The notes: a model not told the origin generated them from the letters alone. Positions 1-10,906 are shown, numbered from the stretch's first letter. The stretch: DNA of 64,000 nucleotides from Cherax quadricarinatus (GCF_038502225.1 NC_091303.1:28513193-28577192); one strand, 5' to 3'. A program made the numbers and translations.

Positions 1-1201
1 TTCAGAATCTCCCAAGAGCACAGTGTCATCAACAAAGAGCAACTGTGACAACTCCCACTTTATGTGTGATTCTTTATCTTTTAACTCCATGCCTCTTGCC
101 AAGACCCTTGCATTTACTTCTCTTACAACCCCATCTATAAATATATTAAACAACCACGGTGACATCACACATCCTTGTCTAAGGCCTACTTTTACTGGGA
201 AATAATTTCCCTCTTTCCTACATACTCTAACTTGAGCCTCACTATCCTCGTAAAAACTCTTCACTGCTTTCAGTAACCTACCTCCTACACCATACACCAG
301 CAACATCTGCCACATTGCCCCCCTATCCACCCTGTCATACGCCTTTTCCAAATCCATAAATGCCACAAAGACCTCTTTAGCCTTATCTAAATACTGTTCA
401 CTTATATGTTTCACTGTAAACACCTGGTCCACACACCCCCTACCTTTCCTAAAGCCTCCTTGTTCATCTGCTATCCTATTCTCCGTCTTACTCTTAATTC
501 TTTCAATAATAACTCTACCATACACTTTGCCAGGTATACTCAACAGACTTATCCCCCTATAATTTTTGCATTCTCTTTTATCCCCTTTGCCTTTATACAA
601 AGGAACTATACTTATTCCCCTATAACTTTTGCACTCTCTTTTATTCCCTTTGCCTTTGTACAAAGGAACTATGCATGCTTTCTGCCAATCCCTAGGTACC
701 TTACCATCTTCCATACATTTACAGTGGACCCCCGGTTAACGATATTTTTTCACTCCAGAAGTATGTTCAGGTGCCAGTACTGACCGAATTTGTTCCCATA
801 AGAAATATTGTGAAGTAGATTAGTCCATTTCAGACCCCCAAACATACACGTACAAACGCACTTACATAAATACACTTACATAATTGGTCGCATTCGGAGG
901 TAATCGTTATGCGGGGGTCCACTGTATTAAATAATAGCACCAACCACTCCAAAAGTATATCCCCACCTGCTTTTAACATTTCTATCTTTATCCCATCAAT
1001 CCCAGCTGCCTTACCCCCTTTCATTCTACCCACTGCCTCACAAACTTCCCCCACACTCACAACTGGCTCTTCCTCCCTCGGACAAGATGTTATTCCTCCT
1101 TGCCCTATGCACGAAATCACAGCTTCCCTATCTTCGTCATCATTTAACAATTCCTCAAAATATTCCCTCCATCTTCCCGATAACTCTAATTCTCCATTTA
1201 A
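1..1201 (-). mobile_element. LINE-A copy 1, RT portion (interrupted, inactive)
   Basis: The reverse complement encodes the reverse-transcriptase half of the same non-LTR retrotransposon that is intact at 32030-35622. Positions 1-720 parallel roughly 33022-33670, and 925-1197 continue the same frame region. A 203-bp TA-flanked MITE splits it at 722-924. A 63-bp segment is tandemly duplicated at 548-673, which adds about 21 codons in frame. The 3' end lies beyond the left edge of the window. At 1198-1201 the LINE is cut by a TTAA-target element and resumes at 5188. It cannot encode a working protein. Confidence 0.85.
722..924. mobile_element. Tigger-type MITE (203 bp) inside LINE-A
   Basis: The ends are CAGTGGACCCCCGG and GGGGGTCCACTG, flanked by TA on both sides (720-721 and 925-926). 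There is no coding capacity. The interior (around 770-900) is shared with 36579-36732, 52114-52298 and 62097-62298, which marks a small non-autonomous pogo/Tigger family. The flanking LINE sequence is continuous when the MITE is removed, so the insertion is precise. Confidence 0.85.
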
Positions 1202-1454
1202 CCCATAAATGGTCCAAACGTATATATACGTTCACTATCCCAGTGCCACGAATATTTTGAAAAATAATTTTTTTTTTATGGAAATAAATAGCACATTTTT
1301 CTAAGTGTTATAGGATAAAAAAGAAAATTAGGGTCAGTACTTACAGAGATATGAGGCCGAGAAGTTGGCACTGGATGCTCACATGACAGCAACATCGAGT
1401 CTTGCCGCTTGCAGAAGTGCTGCCGATATACCTTTTTTTCTCTTTTTCATATTA

Positions 1455-1764
1455 CACCTACCATCTGACTTACGACCTGCTCGACATATGGTTATTTGAC
1501 TTACGACCGTGTTTTCTATGCCAAATTTCTGGGAAATAAACGACTGTTTGTGTTGTACACAGTGTTTATCCTAAACCTTACAGTATAAAATACAGTACTA
1601 ACAGCATAAAAAGTAAAGTAAAAAATGAAATACCAAAATAAAACAAAATAAAGTCATTACAAAAATGTGATGTTGATATTCAGCAGTAAGGTTCGACTTA
1701 CGTTCATTTCGACTTCCGACCGGTTTGTTGGAACCGTACTCGGTCGTAAGTCGTATGGTACCTG
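1455..1764. mobile_element. TA-flanked MITE within TTAA-1
   Basis: The left end reads CACCTACCATCTGACTTACGACC. The reverse complement of the right end reads CAGGTACCATACGACTTACGACC. TA flanks both ends (1453-1454, 1765-1766). These imperfect terminal repeats and the TA target fit a Tc1/mariner-pogo MITE of about 310 bp. No ORF of note. It is absent from the other TTAA-1 copies, so it inserted after that element. Confidence 0.75.
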
Positions 1765-1968
1765 TATTTTATATAATTTTTCTGTTCTGACAATTACAAT
1801 TTACAGTAGCTCTTGTCATTTCATAGCCAATCTTTGCTCTGACACTAGTATTAGGTACTGAAATTGTACTCAAATTGTCACAAACACACTGACAGGTGGA
1901 CATTTACACCTGCCTTGGTCATTTACTATTGTCTTGGAATATATACAAAGCATTTATATGTCCCAGCA

Positions 1969-3970
1969 AGAAGGAAGAAGAAGACAAACGCCTGTCCATC
2001 AGACTACCTCATAGGAACCTACCCAAATACGCTATTCCTAGCTCCAACCAACCCCACTGAAGTAATGCTCATCATAAACACCCTTAAAAACAAGGCAGGA
2101 GACATAAACAACTTGCCTGCTTTTATGTACAAAAAAGCTTCTTAAGTATTGTCACCAATTATTGCAACGTTCTTTAACAAATCCATTGAATCATCTACCT
2201 TCCCAACAATCCTCAAAATAGTGAGGGTCACTCCGATCCATAAAGGAGGTGACCAAGCTGACTTGAATAACTATAGACCAATATCTAACTTACCACTGCT
2301 CTCTAAAATCTTTGAAAAATTAATTCATAGATGGATCTATTCCTACCTCACTTCACACAACACATTAAACCCTTGTCAGTTTGGATTCAGAAATAATAAA
2401 AGCACAAATGACGCTATCATACACATGCTAGAACTAATATATACTGCACTTGAAAAGAAAGAAGTCCCGCTGGGCATTTTCATTGATTTACGTAAAGCTT
2501 TCGATACAGTCGACCATGAACTTCTGTACTCCAAATTAATGCACTATGGTATCAGAGGCCACTCCCTCAACTACCTAAAGTCATACCTTAGTAACAGAAC
2601 TCAATATGTGTATGCAAATGATGCAAACTCCTCCACCCAACCAATCACAGTAGGAGTCCCACAAGGAAGCGTCCTTGGACCACTCTTTCTCATCTACATC
2701 AATGATCTACCGAATGCATCACAGCTACTCAAACCCATATTATTTACAGATGACACTACATATGTATTTTCCCACCCAAATGCAGTCGTACTAGCAAACA
2801 CAGTCAATGCTGAATTGCAGAAAATATCTGCCTGGATGATGTCTAACAAACTTACCTTGAACACTGATAAAACCTATTTCATTCAGTTTGGAAACAAAGC
2901 TGCAAATGATCCAATTAACATTACGCCAAATGGATCATCACTCACAAGATTCACAGAGGGAAAATTCCTAGGTATCCACCTTGAGAGTAGCCTTAAGTTC
3001 CGGACACACATACAACAAATCACCAGAAAATCTCCAAGACTGTAGGCATACTATCAAAGATAAGGTACTACGTTCCACAATCAGCTCTCCTCACACTGTA
3101 CCATTCACTCTTATACCCTTATCTTACATATGGAATTTGTGCATGGGGATCAACAACATCCAATCACCTAAGACCCCTAATAACCCAGCAAAAGGCAGCA
3201 GTAAGAATGATAACAAATTCCCACTTCCGCCAGCATATTCCACCAATTTTCAAAAGTCTGATATCTGCTTACCATTAAGAACATCCATACTTATTCATGT
3301 GCCTACTACATACACAGAACAATACACGCAAATATAAACCCCCCACTCAAACTTTTCCTCACCAACCTAAACAGGACACATGACCACAACACAAGACACA
3401 GATCTCTTTTTGATATACCTCATGTCTGTATCACACTGTGTAAAAACCCTATGCACATAAAGAGCCCCAAAATATGGAATTCATTACCAGAAGATATTAA
3501 AGTAACCAAGTCTGAAAATCAATTTAAGACTCTTCTCAAAAGCCACTTAATCACCCTAGACTAAATGCTAAATACTCAGTATACATTTACTCACCTATGT
3601 ACTCCCACATCATAACTGAAACAATCACATTGAACCTTTTATCCATTGTTGACAGGAATATAATTGAATCATTGTTTTTCACAAAAGCATTTTAGAATAT
3701 AAATTCGTATATCTTTGTATTATACAAATTTTGATTCATTTATAATTAATATTCTACTGTACAACTATGAAATAATTACTTCCCTACTGTACAACTATGA
3801 TATACTATTTCTTAGTATTAAGTAGAATGTAAGCCAATAATGTTAAGCTGGCCCATAATGCCAAAGCATAATAGAGGCTCTCTTTGCATTGCATCCCACT
3901 ATTGTATATACACAATTGCAACGTACTGTTTACAAAGACATTAAATAAATAAATAAAATAAATAAATAAA
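1969..3970 (+). mobile_element. LINE-B copy 1 (jockey/CR1-group), 5'-truncated
   Basis: This non-LTR retrotransposon fragment interrupts TTAA-1 sequence at about 1968 and ends in a TAAA-rich tail at 3940-3970, the usual sign of target-primed insertion. It carries the RT and C-terminal region but no endonuclease domain. Related copies lie at 6617-8590, 14735-16560 and 54780-55430. The junction positions are estimated from alignment to the 49013-50502 copy. Confidence 0.8.
1984..3564 (+). pseudogene. LINE-B reverse transcriptase pseudogene
   Basis: RT motifs are easy to read: NNYRPISNLPLLSKIFEK, then IDLRKAFDTVDH (motif A aspartate), GVPQGSVLGP (motif B) and LFTDDTTYV (motif C, with TDD where ADD is usual). 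The longest open piece is 2149-3045. A TAA at 2143-2145 interrupts the frame upstream. A one-base loss near 3030 moves the continuation (SKTVGILSKIRYY region) into another frame. The expected carboxyl end, SHLITLD and stop, is recognisable at 3541-3564. Compared with the copy at 7114-8280, the 5' half of the element is missing. It is a dead copy. Confidence 0.85.
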
Positions 3971-4165
3971 AGGAAAAAGGAGAAAGAAGAAGAAGGAAGA
4001 AGAAGAAAGAGGAAGAAGGTAGAAAAAGAAGGAAGAAGAAGGAAGAAGAAGAAGGAAGAAGAAGAAGAAGGAAGAAGAAGGAAGAAGAAGAAGGAAGGAG
4101 AAGGAAGAAGAAGGAAGAAGAAGAAGGAAGAAGAAGAAGGAAGAATAAGAAGAAGAAGAATTTCT
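3955..4165 (+). repeat. TAAA tail followed by AAG/GAA microsatellite
   Basis: (TAAA)n-type tail of LINE-B, then about 200 bp of interrupted AAG/GAAGGA repeats. The strong purine bias on the + strand produces spurious Ser/Phe-rich reading frames on the other strand. The microsatellite probably grew from the retrotransposon tail. Confidence 0.9.
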
Positions 4166-4539
4166 TCTTCTTCCATTGAAGCATGTAAAACAAGCCTCAG
4201 TCTACCCCTGACAGTGATGTGATAAGATAACATTTGATAAGAGCTGACATTTGATGAGCATTCGCGAGGGTGCAGTGATAAGACTTGATAAGATAAGATT
4301 AGAAGTGACATTTGATGAGCGTTGGCCCTGCTTTGTTTTCGCTGGTACACAAACATGTCTGTCTATTTCTCTGTCAAGCTGCCTGTCTATCTGTCTATCT
4401 GTCTCAGAGAGAGCTACAAGACTACGTCATCATGTTTACTCATATTTTCAAGCAGAGTATAGTACTTTGTCTGGATTTTTGGGGTTATCCTAGGTCATTT
4501 ACACTATGTATACTTGTACGTATTTATGTGTACCTGTGA

Positions 4540-4700
4540 GGCAAAGATAGACAGAGAGAGATAGAGATAGACAGGGACAGACAGAGATCGACAGAGACAG
4601 AGATAGACAGGGACAGACAGAGATAGACAGAGACAGATAGACAGAGACAGAGACAGACAGCTAGACATAGATACAGACAAACAAACGGAGATAGAACCAG
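4540..4700 (+). repeat. GACAGA/GATAGA microsatellite
   Basis: Interrupted (GACAGA)n and (GATAGA)n within TTAA-1. The compact copy carries only a short version near 49965-49990, so the array expanded in this copy. Confidence 0.85.
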
Positions 4701-5187
4701 GCCGCCAGCAGCCGGCCAGCCACGCAGCTGGCCAGCCAGCCTGCTGAACAAGCATTATGTTCCAGAATTGTTTCTTTTTACTTAGGGCATAGGTTATAAG
4801 ACATTCTGAAAGGGTGTTGCACAAATATTGCACATGGGATGTTATCGAGGTTTTGATATTTCTTTGACCACTTATGGCCACATCCCTTTCAAAGCCACTA
4901 AACTCGTTGTCAAAATCACTTTCCTCTTAAAATGGGAGAGTTAATACTACATGAAATCAGTGAATCCCAGGTGTTTGCCACGCTGTTTGCTCTAGCTGGC
5001 TCTCATTTGACCTGGTGCTTCCACAAGGCCCTAGATTTTTTAATACAGTGCACACTGAGTGTTAACACCCATTCTGTGCTGACAAGGCATCTCAGACCAA
5101 TCGTGCCAAATTTGAAGGCAGGAAAAATAAAACGTTTATATATGTTTGGGGCACTAGTGGTAAGAACGTATATATACTTTTGGACCA

Positions 5188-6049
5188 TTTGTTCCCTAGG
5201 TTTCCTCAACTTATTAATCTCACTCCAAAACATTTTTTTATTTTCAACAAAATTTGTTGATAACATCTCACCCACTCTCTCATTTGCTCTCTTTTTAGAT
5301 TGCTTAACCACTCTCTTAACCTCTCTTTTTCTCTCCATATACTCTTCCCTCCTTGCATCTCTTCTACTTTGTGAATGCCTCTCATATGCTAACTGTTTCT
5401 CCCTTACTACTCTCTTTACATCATCATTCCACCAGTTGCTCTTCTTCCCTCCCACCCCCCACTTTCCTGTAACCACAAACTTCTGCTGAACACTCTAACA
5501 CTACATTCTTAAACCTACCCCATACATCTTCGACCCCATTGCCTATACTCTCACTAGCCCATCTATCTTCCAATAGTTGTTTATATCTTACCCTAACTGC
5601 CTCCTCTTTTAGTTTATACAGCTTCACCTCTCTCTTACTTGCTACTTCTATTTTCCTTGTAGCCCATCTACCTTTTACTCTCACTGTAGCTACAACTAGA
5701 AAGGGATCTGATATATCTGTGGCCCCTCTATAAATATGTACATCCTGAAGTCTACTCAACAGTCTTTTTATCTACCAATACGTAGTCCAACAAACTACTG
5801 TCATTATGCCCTACATCATATTTTGTATACTTATTTATCCTCTTTTTCCCAAAATACATATTACCATGACTAAATCCCTTTCTATACGAAGTTCAATCAA
5901 AGGGCTCCCATTATCATTTACACCTGGCACCCCAAACTTACCTACCACACCCTCTCTAAATGTTTCTCCTACTTTAGCATTTAGGTCCCCTACCACAATT
6001 ACTCTCTCACTTGGTTCAAAGGTTCCTATACATTTGCTTAACATCTCTC

Positions 6050-6080
<31 letters not shown>

Positions 6081-6616
6081 ACAATCCTCTCTTCTCCAGG
6101 TGCATACACACTTATTATGACCCACTTTTCACATCCGACCCTTATTTTAATCCACATAATCCTTGAATTTACATATTTATATTCCCTCTTCTCCTTCCAT
6201 AACTGGTCCTTCAACATTATTGCTACCCCTTTCTTAGCTCTAACTCTCTCAGATACTCCTGACTTAATCCCATTTATTTCTCCCCACTGAAACTCGCCTA
6301 CCCCCTTCAGCTTTGTTTCGCTTAGGGCCAGGACATCTAACTTCTTTTCATTCATAACATCAACAGTCATCTCTTTCTTATCATCTGCACTACATCCATG
6401 CTCATTCAAGCATCCCAGTTTTATAAAGTTTTTCTTCTCATTTTTAGTAAATGTGTACAGGAGAAGGGGTTACTAGCCCATTGCTCCCAGCATTTTAGTT
6501 GCCTCATACGACACGCATGACTTACGGAGGAAAGATTCTTTTCCACTTGCCCATGGACAATAGAGAGAGAAAAAAACAACAAGAACAAGAGCTATTAAGA
6601 AAAAGAAGAAAAACCC
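5188..6616 (-). pseudogene. LINE-A copy 1, endonuclease and linker (broken)
   Basis: This continues the LINE interrupted at 1201. Reading the minus strand from about 6410 gives the APE-type endonuclease: LDVLALSETKLKGVGEFQW, VIVVGDLNAKVG and GATDISD are visible, followed by the basic linker. Open pieces at 6038-6409, 5835-6044, 5424-5759 and 5003-5476 lie in different frames, so several frameshifts separate them. A CT microsatellite at 6052-6080 has expanded inside the endonuclease and contributes one of the breaks. The part 5' of about 6430 is untranslated leader. The copy is split by LINE-B copy 2 at 6617 and its leader resumes at about 8590. Confidence 0.8.
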
Positions 6617-8590
6617 TAGATGTTTATTTATTTATTTATTTATTTATTTAGTAATTTGAGCATACGTACAGAGGTACAAAAAAATACAGGTAAGAGCAGC
6701 ATGCCAAAGCCACTTGTATGCATAGCATTACAGGCTGGCTTAAAATTAACTTAAGATTAACTAAGCAATGATGTAATCAGTGATAAAACATTATTGTTAA
6801 CAGATAACAATAAAGCACAAATGAGTATTACAAAGACAGGTCATATGGTTGCATGCATTGCTGTACATTGTCGAATGGAGTATTCTGTTAGGTAGTGTAT
6901 TTAAAAAATAACAAAGTTAGAATGGGTCTTAGGTTTAATATTTATGTGATATAATTGTGAGAAACATTTAAGATATACAATTTATAAGGTTCAGTTATTC
7001 AGTATTTATTTGGTTTTGGGTGAGTAAGTGATCTTTGAGAAGAGACTTGAATTTATAAACAGGTAGTGTTTCTTTTATATTTACAGGTAATGAATTCCAG
7101 ATTTTAGGGCCTTTTATGTGCATTGAGTTTTTGCATAGCGTGAGATGGACATATGGTCATATGTTCTGTTGAGGTTGGCAAGGAGATGTTTGAGGGGAGG
7201 GTTAATATCAGAGTTAAGTGTTCTATGTATGTAATAGGTGCAGTAATAAGTATGGATGTTTTGTATAGTGAGTAGGTTTAGTGTTTTGAATATTGGTGGA
7301 GTGTGCTGCCTGTAGTGGGAATTTGTTATCATTCTGACTGCAGCCTTTTGTTGGGTAATTAGTGGTCTGAGATGGTTAATTGTTGTTGAGCCCCATGCAC
7401 AAATTCCATAGGTGAGATAGGGGTAAATAAGTGAGTGATATAGGGCCAGGAGGGCTGACTGTGGAACATAGTACCGTATCTTCGATAGTATGCCTACGGT
7501 CTTGGAAATTTTCTTAGAAATTTGTTGTATATGTGTATGAAATTTGAATCTATTATCAAGGTGGATTCCTAAGAATTTTCCCTCTGTTAGCTTTGTGATA
7601 GGTGATCCGTTTATCATTATGTTAAGAGGGACATCTGTAGCTCTGTTACCAAACTGAATGAAGTAGGTTTTGTCAATGTTTATTGTAAGTTTGTTAGTCC
7701 TCATCCAGGTAGATATTTTCTGTAATTCGGTATTTACAGTATTGGCTAGCGTGACTGGGCTCGGGTGAGAGAAGACGTATGTAGTGTCATCTGTAAATAG
7801 TGTGGGTTTGAGTAATTGCGAAGCATTTGGTAGGTCATTTATGTATAGGAGAAAGAGAAGAGGGCCAAGGACACTTCCCTGTGGGACACCAACTGTAATT
7901 GGATGTGTGGAAGAGTTTGCCCCATTTGCAAACACATATTGGCTTCTGTTGCTGAGGTATGACTTGAGGTAGTTGAGGGAGTGCCCTCTTATACCATAGT
8001 GTGACAATTTTATGTGGAGCAAGTCATGGTCAACTATATCAACAGCTTTACGTAAGTCAATGAAGATCCCCAGTGGGACTTCTTTTTTCTCTATTGCAGT
8101 GTATATATGTTCTAGCATGTGTATAATAGCATCATTAGTATTTTTATTAGGCCTGAATCCAAATTGGCAGGGGTTGAGTATGTTTTGGGAGATGAGGTAG
8201 GAGTAGATTCGTTTATGAATTAATTTTTCGAAGATTTTTGAGAGAGGGTGTAAGTTGGATATTGGCCTATAGTTATTCAACTCTGTTTGGTCTCCTCCTT
8301 TATGGATCGGGGTGACCCTTGCTATTTTGAGAACTGTAGGGAAGGTGGAGGATTCAATGGATTTGTTAAAGAGTGTTGCATGATTGGTGATAGCACTTGT
8401 GACACTTTTTTGTATATAAAGGGTGGTAAGGTATTTAAATCTGCCTTGTTTTTTAGTGAGTTTATAATAAGGGAGACTTCGTATGGGTTAGTCGAAGCTA
8501 GGAACAGTGAGTTCGGGTAGTTGCCAGTGAGGTAGTCATTTGGTGGGGTATCTGAGCTTGGGATTTTATTGGCAAGGTTTTGTCCTATGT
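6617..8590 (-). mobile_element. LINE-B copy 2, inserted in the LINE-A 5' leader
   Basis: The element's 3' tail appears on the + strand as (TTTA)n at 6620-6651. The body runs to about 8590, where LINE-A 5' leader sequence resumes. It is 5'-truncated within the RT upstream region. The estimated 5' junction is uncertain by a few tens of bases. Confidence 0.8.
7114..8280 (-). CDS. LINE-B reverse transcriptase, longest surviving frame (388 aa)
   Basis: This would copy element RNA into DNA at a nicked target. Motifs in order: NNYRPISNLHPLSKIFEK; IDLRKAVDIVDHDLL (motif A, with F to V and T to I changes at normally conserved sites); GVPQGSVLGPLLFLLYIN (motif B); LFTDDTTYVF (motif C, TDD); then the PYLTYGICAWGS C-terminal region. 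The frame is open upstream of the listed start (TPIHKGGD precedes it) but has no ATG, as expected for a 5'-truncated copy. The carboxyl end is cut short by a frameshift near 7150; relative to copy 1 about 60 residues are missing. It is unlikely to be functional and is best regarded as a relic with a long frame. Confidence 0.8.
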   Translation of the reverse strand: MNNYRPISNLHPLSKIFEKLIHKRIYSYLISQNILNPCQFGFRPNKNTNDAIIHMLEHIYTAIEKKEVPLGIFIDLRKAVDIVDHDLLHIKLSHYGIRGHSLNYLKSYLSNRSQYVFANGANSSTHPITVGVPQGSVLGPLLFLLYINDLPNASQLLKPTLFTDDTTYVFSHPSPVTLANTVNTELQKISTWMRTNKLTINIDKTYFIQFGNRATDVPLNIMINGSPITKLTEGKFLGIHLDNRFKFHTHIQQISKKISKTVGILSKIRYYVPQSALLALYHSLIYPYLTYGICAWGSTTINHLRPLITQQKAAVRMITNSHYRQHTPPIFKTLNLLTIQNIHTYYCTYYIHRTLNSDINPPLKHLLANLNRTYDHMSISRYAKTQCT

Positions 8591-8687
8591 GTATGTGTGT
8601 ATGTATATATAGGCATGTGCATGCCTGTATAGTGCGACCTAAGTGTAAGTAGAAGTAGCAAGATATACCTGTTATCCAGCGTCTTTA
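8590..8687 (-). mobile_element. LINE-A copy 1, 5' leader remnant
   Basis: Matches the leader of the intact LINE-A at about 35400-35500 (CCTAAGTGTAAGTAGAAGTA and neighbouring sequence). It is cut at 8688 by a TTAA-target insertion. Confidence 0.7.
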
Positions 8688-8691
8688 TTAA

Positions 8692-8972
8692 CCCTTTGAC
8701 TGTTTTGGTCTTTTATATATGTCTTATGAGCCGCTGTGTTTGACGTGTATGTACTCAAAAATTCTAGTGGCTTCAAATCAAGCAGGAGAAAGCTGGTAGG
8801 CCCACATGTGAGAGAATGGGTCTGTGTGGTCAGTGTGCACAGTATAAAAAAAATCCTGCAGCAGACAGTGCATAATGAGAAAAAAAACTCCGACTGTGTT
8901 TTTGGATTAAAACGCCGACTTTGAGGTGTATTTTCGTATAGTATTTATGGTTGTATTCTTGTTTTCTTTAGC
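8692..8972 (+). mobile_element. TTAA-2 variant, left end
   Basis: Begins immediately after TTAA (8688-8691) with CCCTTTGACTGTTTTGG. The interior (ATTCTAGTGGCTTCAAATCA and a hinge of CTGGTAGGCCCACATGTGAG) matches 36416-36578 and the 13500-13600 region. It is truncated on the right by the SINE. No coding capacity. Confidence 0.7.
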
Positions 8973-8978
8973 CACCAG

Positions 8979-9262
8979 GCCCGGTGGCCTGGTGGCTGAA
9001 GCTCCTGCTTCACACACGGAGGGCCCGGGTTCGATTCCCGGCGGGTGGAAACATTTCGACACGTTTCCTTACACCTGTTGTCCTGTTTACCTAGCAGCAG
9101 ATAGGTACCTGGGTGTTAGTCGACTGGTGTGGGTCGCATCCTGGGGGACAAGATTGAGGACCCCAATGGAAATAAGTTAGACGGTCGTCGATGACGCACT
9201 GACTTTCTTGGGTTATCCTGGGTGGCTAACCCTCCGGGGTTAAAAATCCGAATGAAATCTTT
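8979..9262 (+). mobile_element. tRNA-derived SINE
   Basis: The head resembles a tRNA: A box TGGCCTGGTGG at 8985-8995 and B box GGTTCGATTCC at 9028-9038, an internal RNA polymerase III promoter. A tRNA-unrelated body follows (CACCTGTTGTCC, GTGTGGGTCGCATCCTGGG, CTTGGGTTATCCTGGGTGG). A sister copy lies at 61036-61322 and 3' fragments at 10285-10428 and about 14014-14275. It is not a functional tRNA: there is no proper acceptor or anticodon stem. Confidence 0.85.
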
Positions 9263-9269
9263 TTTGTTT

Positions 9270-9763
9270 TTTTTTCCAACAAGTCAGCTGTCTCCCACCG
9301 AGACAGGGTGACCCAAAAAAGAAAGAAAATCCCCAAAAAGAAAATACTTTCATCATCATTCAACACTTTCACCACACTCACACATTATCGCTGTTTTTGC
9401 AGAGGTGCTCAGAATACAACAGCTTAGAAGCATATACGTATGAAGATACATAACATATCCCTCCAAACTGCCATTATCCCAAACCCCTCCTTTAAAGTGC
9501 AGGCATTGTACTTCCCATTTAAAGGACTCAAGTCCGACTATATGAAAATAACCGGTTTCCCTGAATCCCTTCACTAAATATTACCCTGCTCACACTCCAA
9601 CAGATCGTCAGGTCCCAAGTACCATTTGTCTCCATTCACTCCTAACACGCTCACACATGCTTGCTGGAAGTCCAAGCGCCTCGCCCACAAAACCTCCTTT
9701 ACCCCCTCTCTCCAACCCTTTCGAGGATGACCCCTACCCCGCCTTCCTTCCCCTATAGATTTA
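9270..9763 (-). mobile_element. LINE-A copy 2, 3' end
   Basis: The 3' end of a second LINE-A copy. It begins with the CTGTCTCCCACCGAGACAGGG motif that marks this family's 3' terminus and continues into the C-terminal coding region (matches 32330-32440). It is interrupted at TA 9762-9763 by a Tigger. The rest of this copy lies at 10907-11636, 12715-13441 and 17454-19195. Confidence 0.8.
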
Positions 9764-10033
9764 CAGTGGACCCCCGCATAACGATGGCATCACATAGCGA
9801 TTATTTCGCATACCGCTTACTTTAATTGCAAAAATTTTGCCTCGCATACCGCTTAAAAACCCGCTTACCGATTTTCGTCCGAGACGCGTCCAATGTGCGG
9901 CCTGAGCCACGCTCACATGTTCCGCCGGTGGCATTGTTTACCAGCCAGCCTCCGCGGTAACATCCAAGCATACAATCGGAATATTTCGTATTATTACAGT
10001 GTTTTCGGTGCTTTTTCTGGAAAATAAGTGACC

Positions 10034-10620
10034 ATGGGCCCCAAGAAAGCTTCTAGTGCCAACCCTACAGCAATAAGTTTGAGAATTACAATAGAGATGA
10101 AGAAAAAGATCATTGATAAGTATGAAAGTGGAGTGCATGTCTCTGAGCTGGCCAGGTTGTATAATAAACCCCAATCAACCATCGCTACTATTGGTGGTAC
10201 AGCTGCTGCTGCTGCTGCACTGTCAGCTGCTGCTGCTGCTGTAGCACCGTTGTTGGTGTGGCTTATTGAGAATACCAAGAAACAATTAACCCCAGAGGAT
10301 TTGCCACCCAGGATAACCCAAAAAAGTCAGTGTCATCGAAGACTGTCTAACTTATTTCCATTGGGGTCCTTAATCTTGTCTCCCAGGATGCAACCCACAC
10401 AAGTCGACTAACACCCAGGTGAACAGGGAAAAATGCCTGGAACTAGTGCTCATATTGGTGAATTTAAAGCCAGCAAAGGTTGGTTTGAGAGATTTAAGAA
10501 TCGTAGTGGCATACACAGTGTGATAAGGCCTGTTCTGGAAGAAAATGCCAAACAGGACCTACAGTACTCAGGAGGAAAAGGCACTCCCAGGACACAGTGT
10601 CTCATCAGTCATTGCTGCAT
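10034..10620 (+). pseudogene. Tigger transposase remnant (deleted)
   Basis: The frame starts at an ATG in good context (ACCATGG at 10032-10038) and reads MGPKKASSANPT, then the N-terminal helix-turn-helix, through KPQSTIATI. It then runs into GCT/GCA repeats encoding alanine tracts (around 10200-10245) and the reversed SINE. A second segment (FKASKGWFERFKNRSGIHSV, about 10457-10524) belongs to the CENP-B-type DNA-binding domain, after which the sequence jumps to the TYITQEEKALPGH region in another frame. The whole DDE catalytic core is absent, so it cannot transpose DNA. Confidence 0.85.
10285..10428 (-). mobile_element. SINE 3' fragment inside Tigger
   Basis: The reverse complement matches the body of the SINE at 8979-9262 (CTGGGTGGC, CCAATGGAAATAAGTTAGAC, GGGTCGCATCC-like). 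It lacks the tRNA head and is frozen inside the deleted Tigger. Confidence 0.75.
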
Positions 10621-10906
10621 CTTCAATAAAGGTAAGTGTCATTTATTCTTCATTTAGTAGACTAGTACATGCACAATATATACTGTGCATGTACTACTCT
10701 ACTATTGTGCATGTATCCTTCTCTTTGTGTGTGGGAAAATGTATATTTCATGTGGTAAAATTTTTTTTTTCATACTTTTGGGTGTCTTGCACGGATTAAT
10801 TTTATTTCCATTATTTCTTATGGGGAAAATTCATTCACATAACGATTATTTCGCATAACAATTACCCCTCTTGCACGGATTAAAATCGTTAACCGGGGGT
10901 CCACTG

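Larger units (their letters stand above)
1202..5187. mobile_element. TTAA-1 element, piggyBac-like, enlarged by nested insertions
   Basis: It starts directly after TTAA (1198-1201) with CCCATAAATGGTCCAAACG and a CGTATATATACG palindrome. The right end carries the inverted motif (CGTATATATAC ... GGACCATTT). Internal blocks at 1202-1440, 1860-1968, 4175-4540 and 4700-5187 match the compact 1.49-kb copy at 49013-50502, so the extra length is inserted material: a MITE, LINE-B copy 1 and microsatellites. The right terminus lacks its last bases and its TTAA; the LINE resumes at a shared CCATTT. No transposase is recognisable. The piggyBac assignment rests on the TTAA target and CC-starting ends only. 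Confidence 0.75.
9764..10906 (+). mobile_element. Tigger-alpha, internally deleted copy
   Basis: The ends CAGTGGACCCCCGCATAACG and CCGGGGGTCCACTG are flanked by TA (9762-9763, 10907-10908). It interrupts LINE-A copy 2 precisely. At 1143 bp it is half the length of the complete copy at 25564-27894. It keeps both terminal regions, but most of the transposase is missing and a reversed SINE fragment (10285-10428) occupies part of the gap. Confidence 0.9.

Noticed and set aside
3805..4193. Phe/Ser/Leu-rich minus-strand frames resembling a membrane protein
   Set aside because: Produced by the AAG/GAA microsatellite next to the LINE-B tail.
8979..9055. A tRNA gene
   Set aside because: A and B boxes are good, but stems do not pair as a tRNA and a SINE body follows. 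The same applies at 61036.
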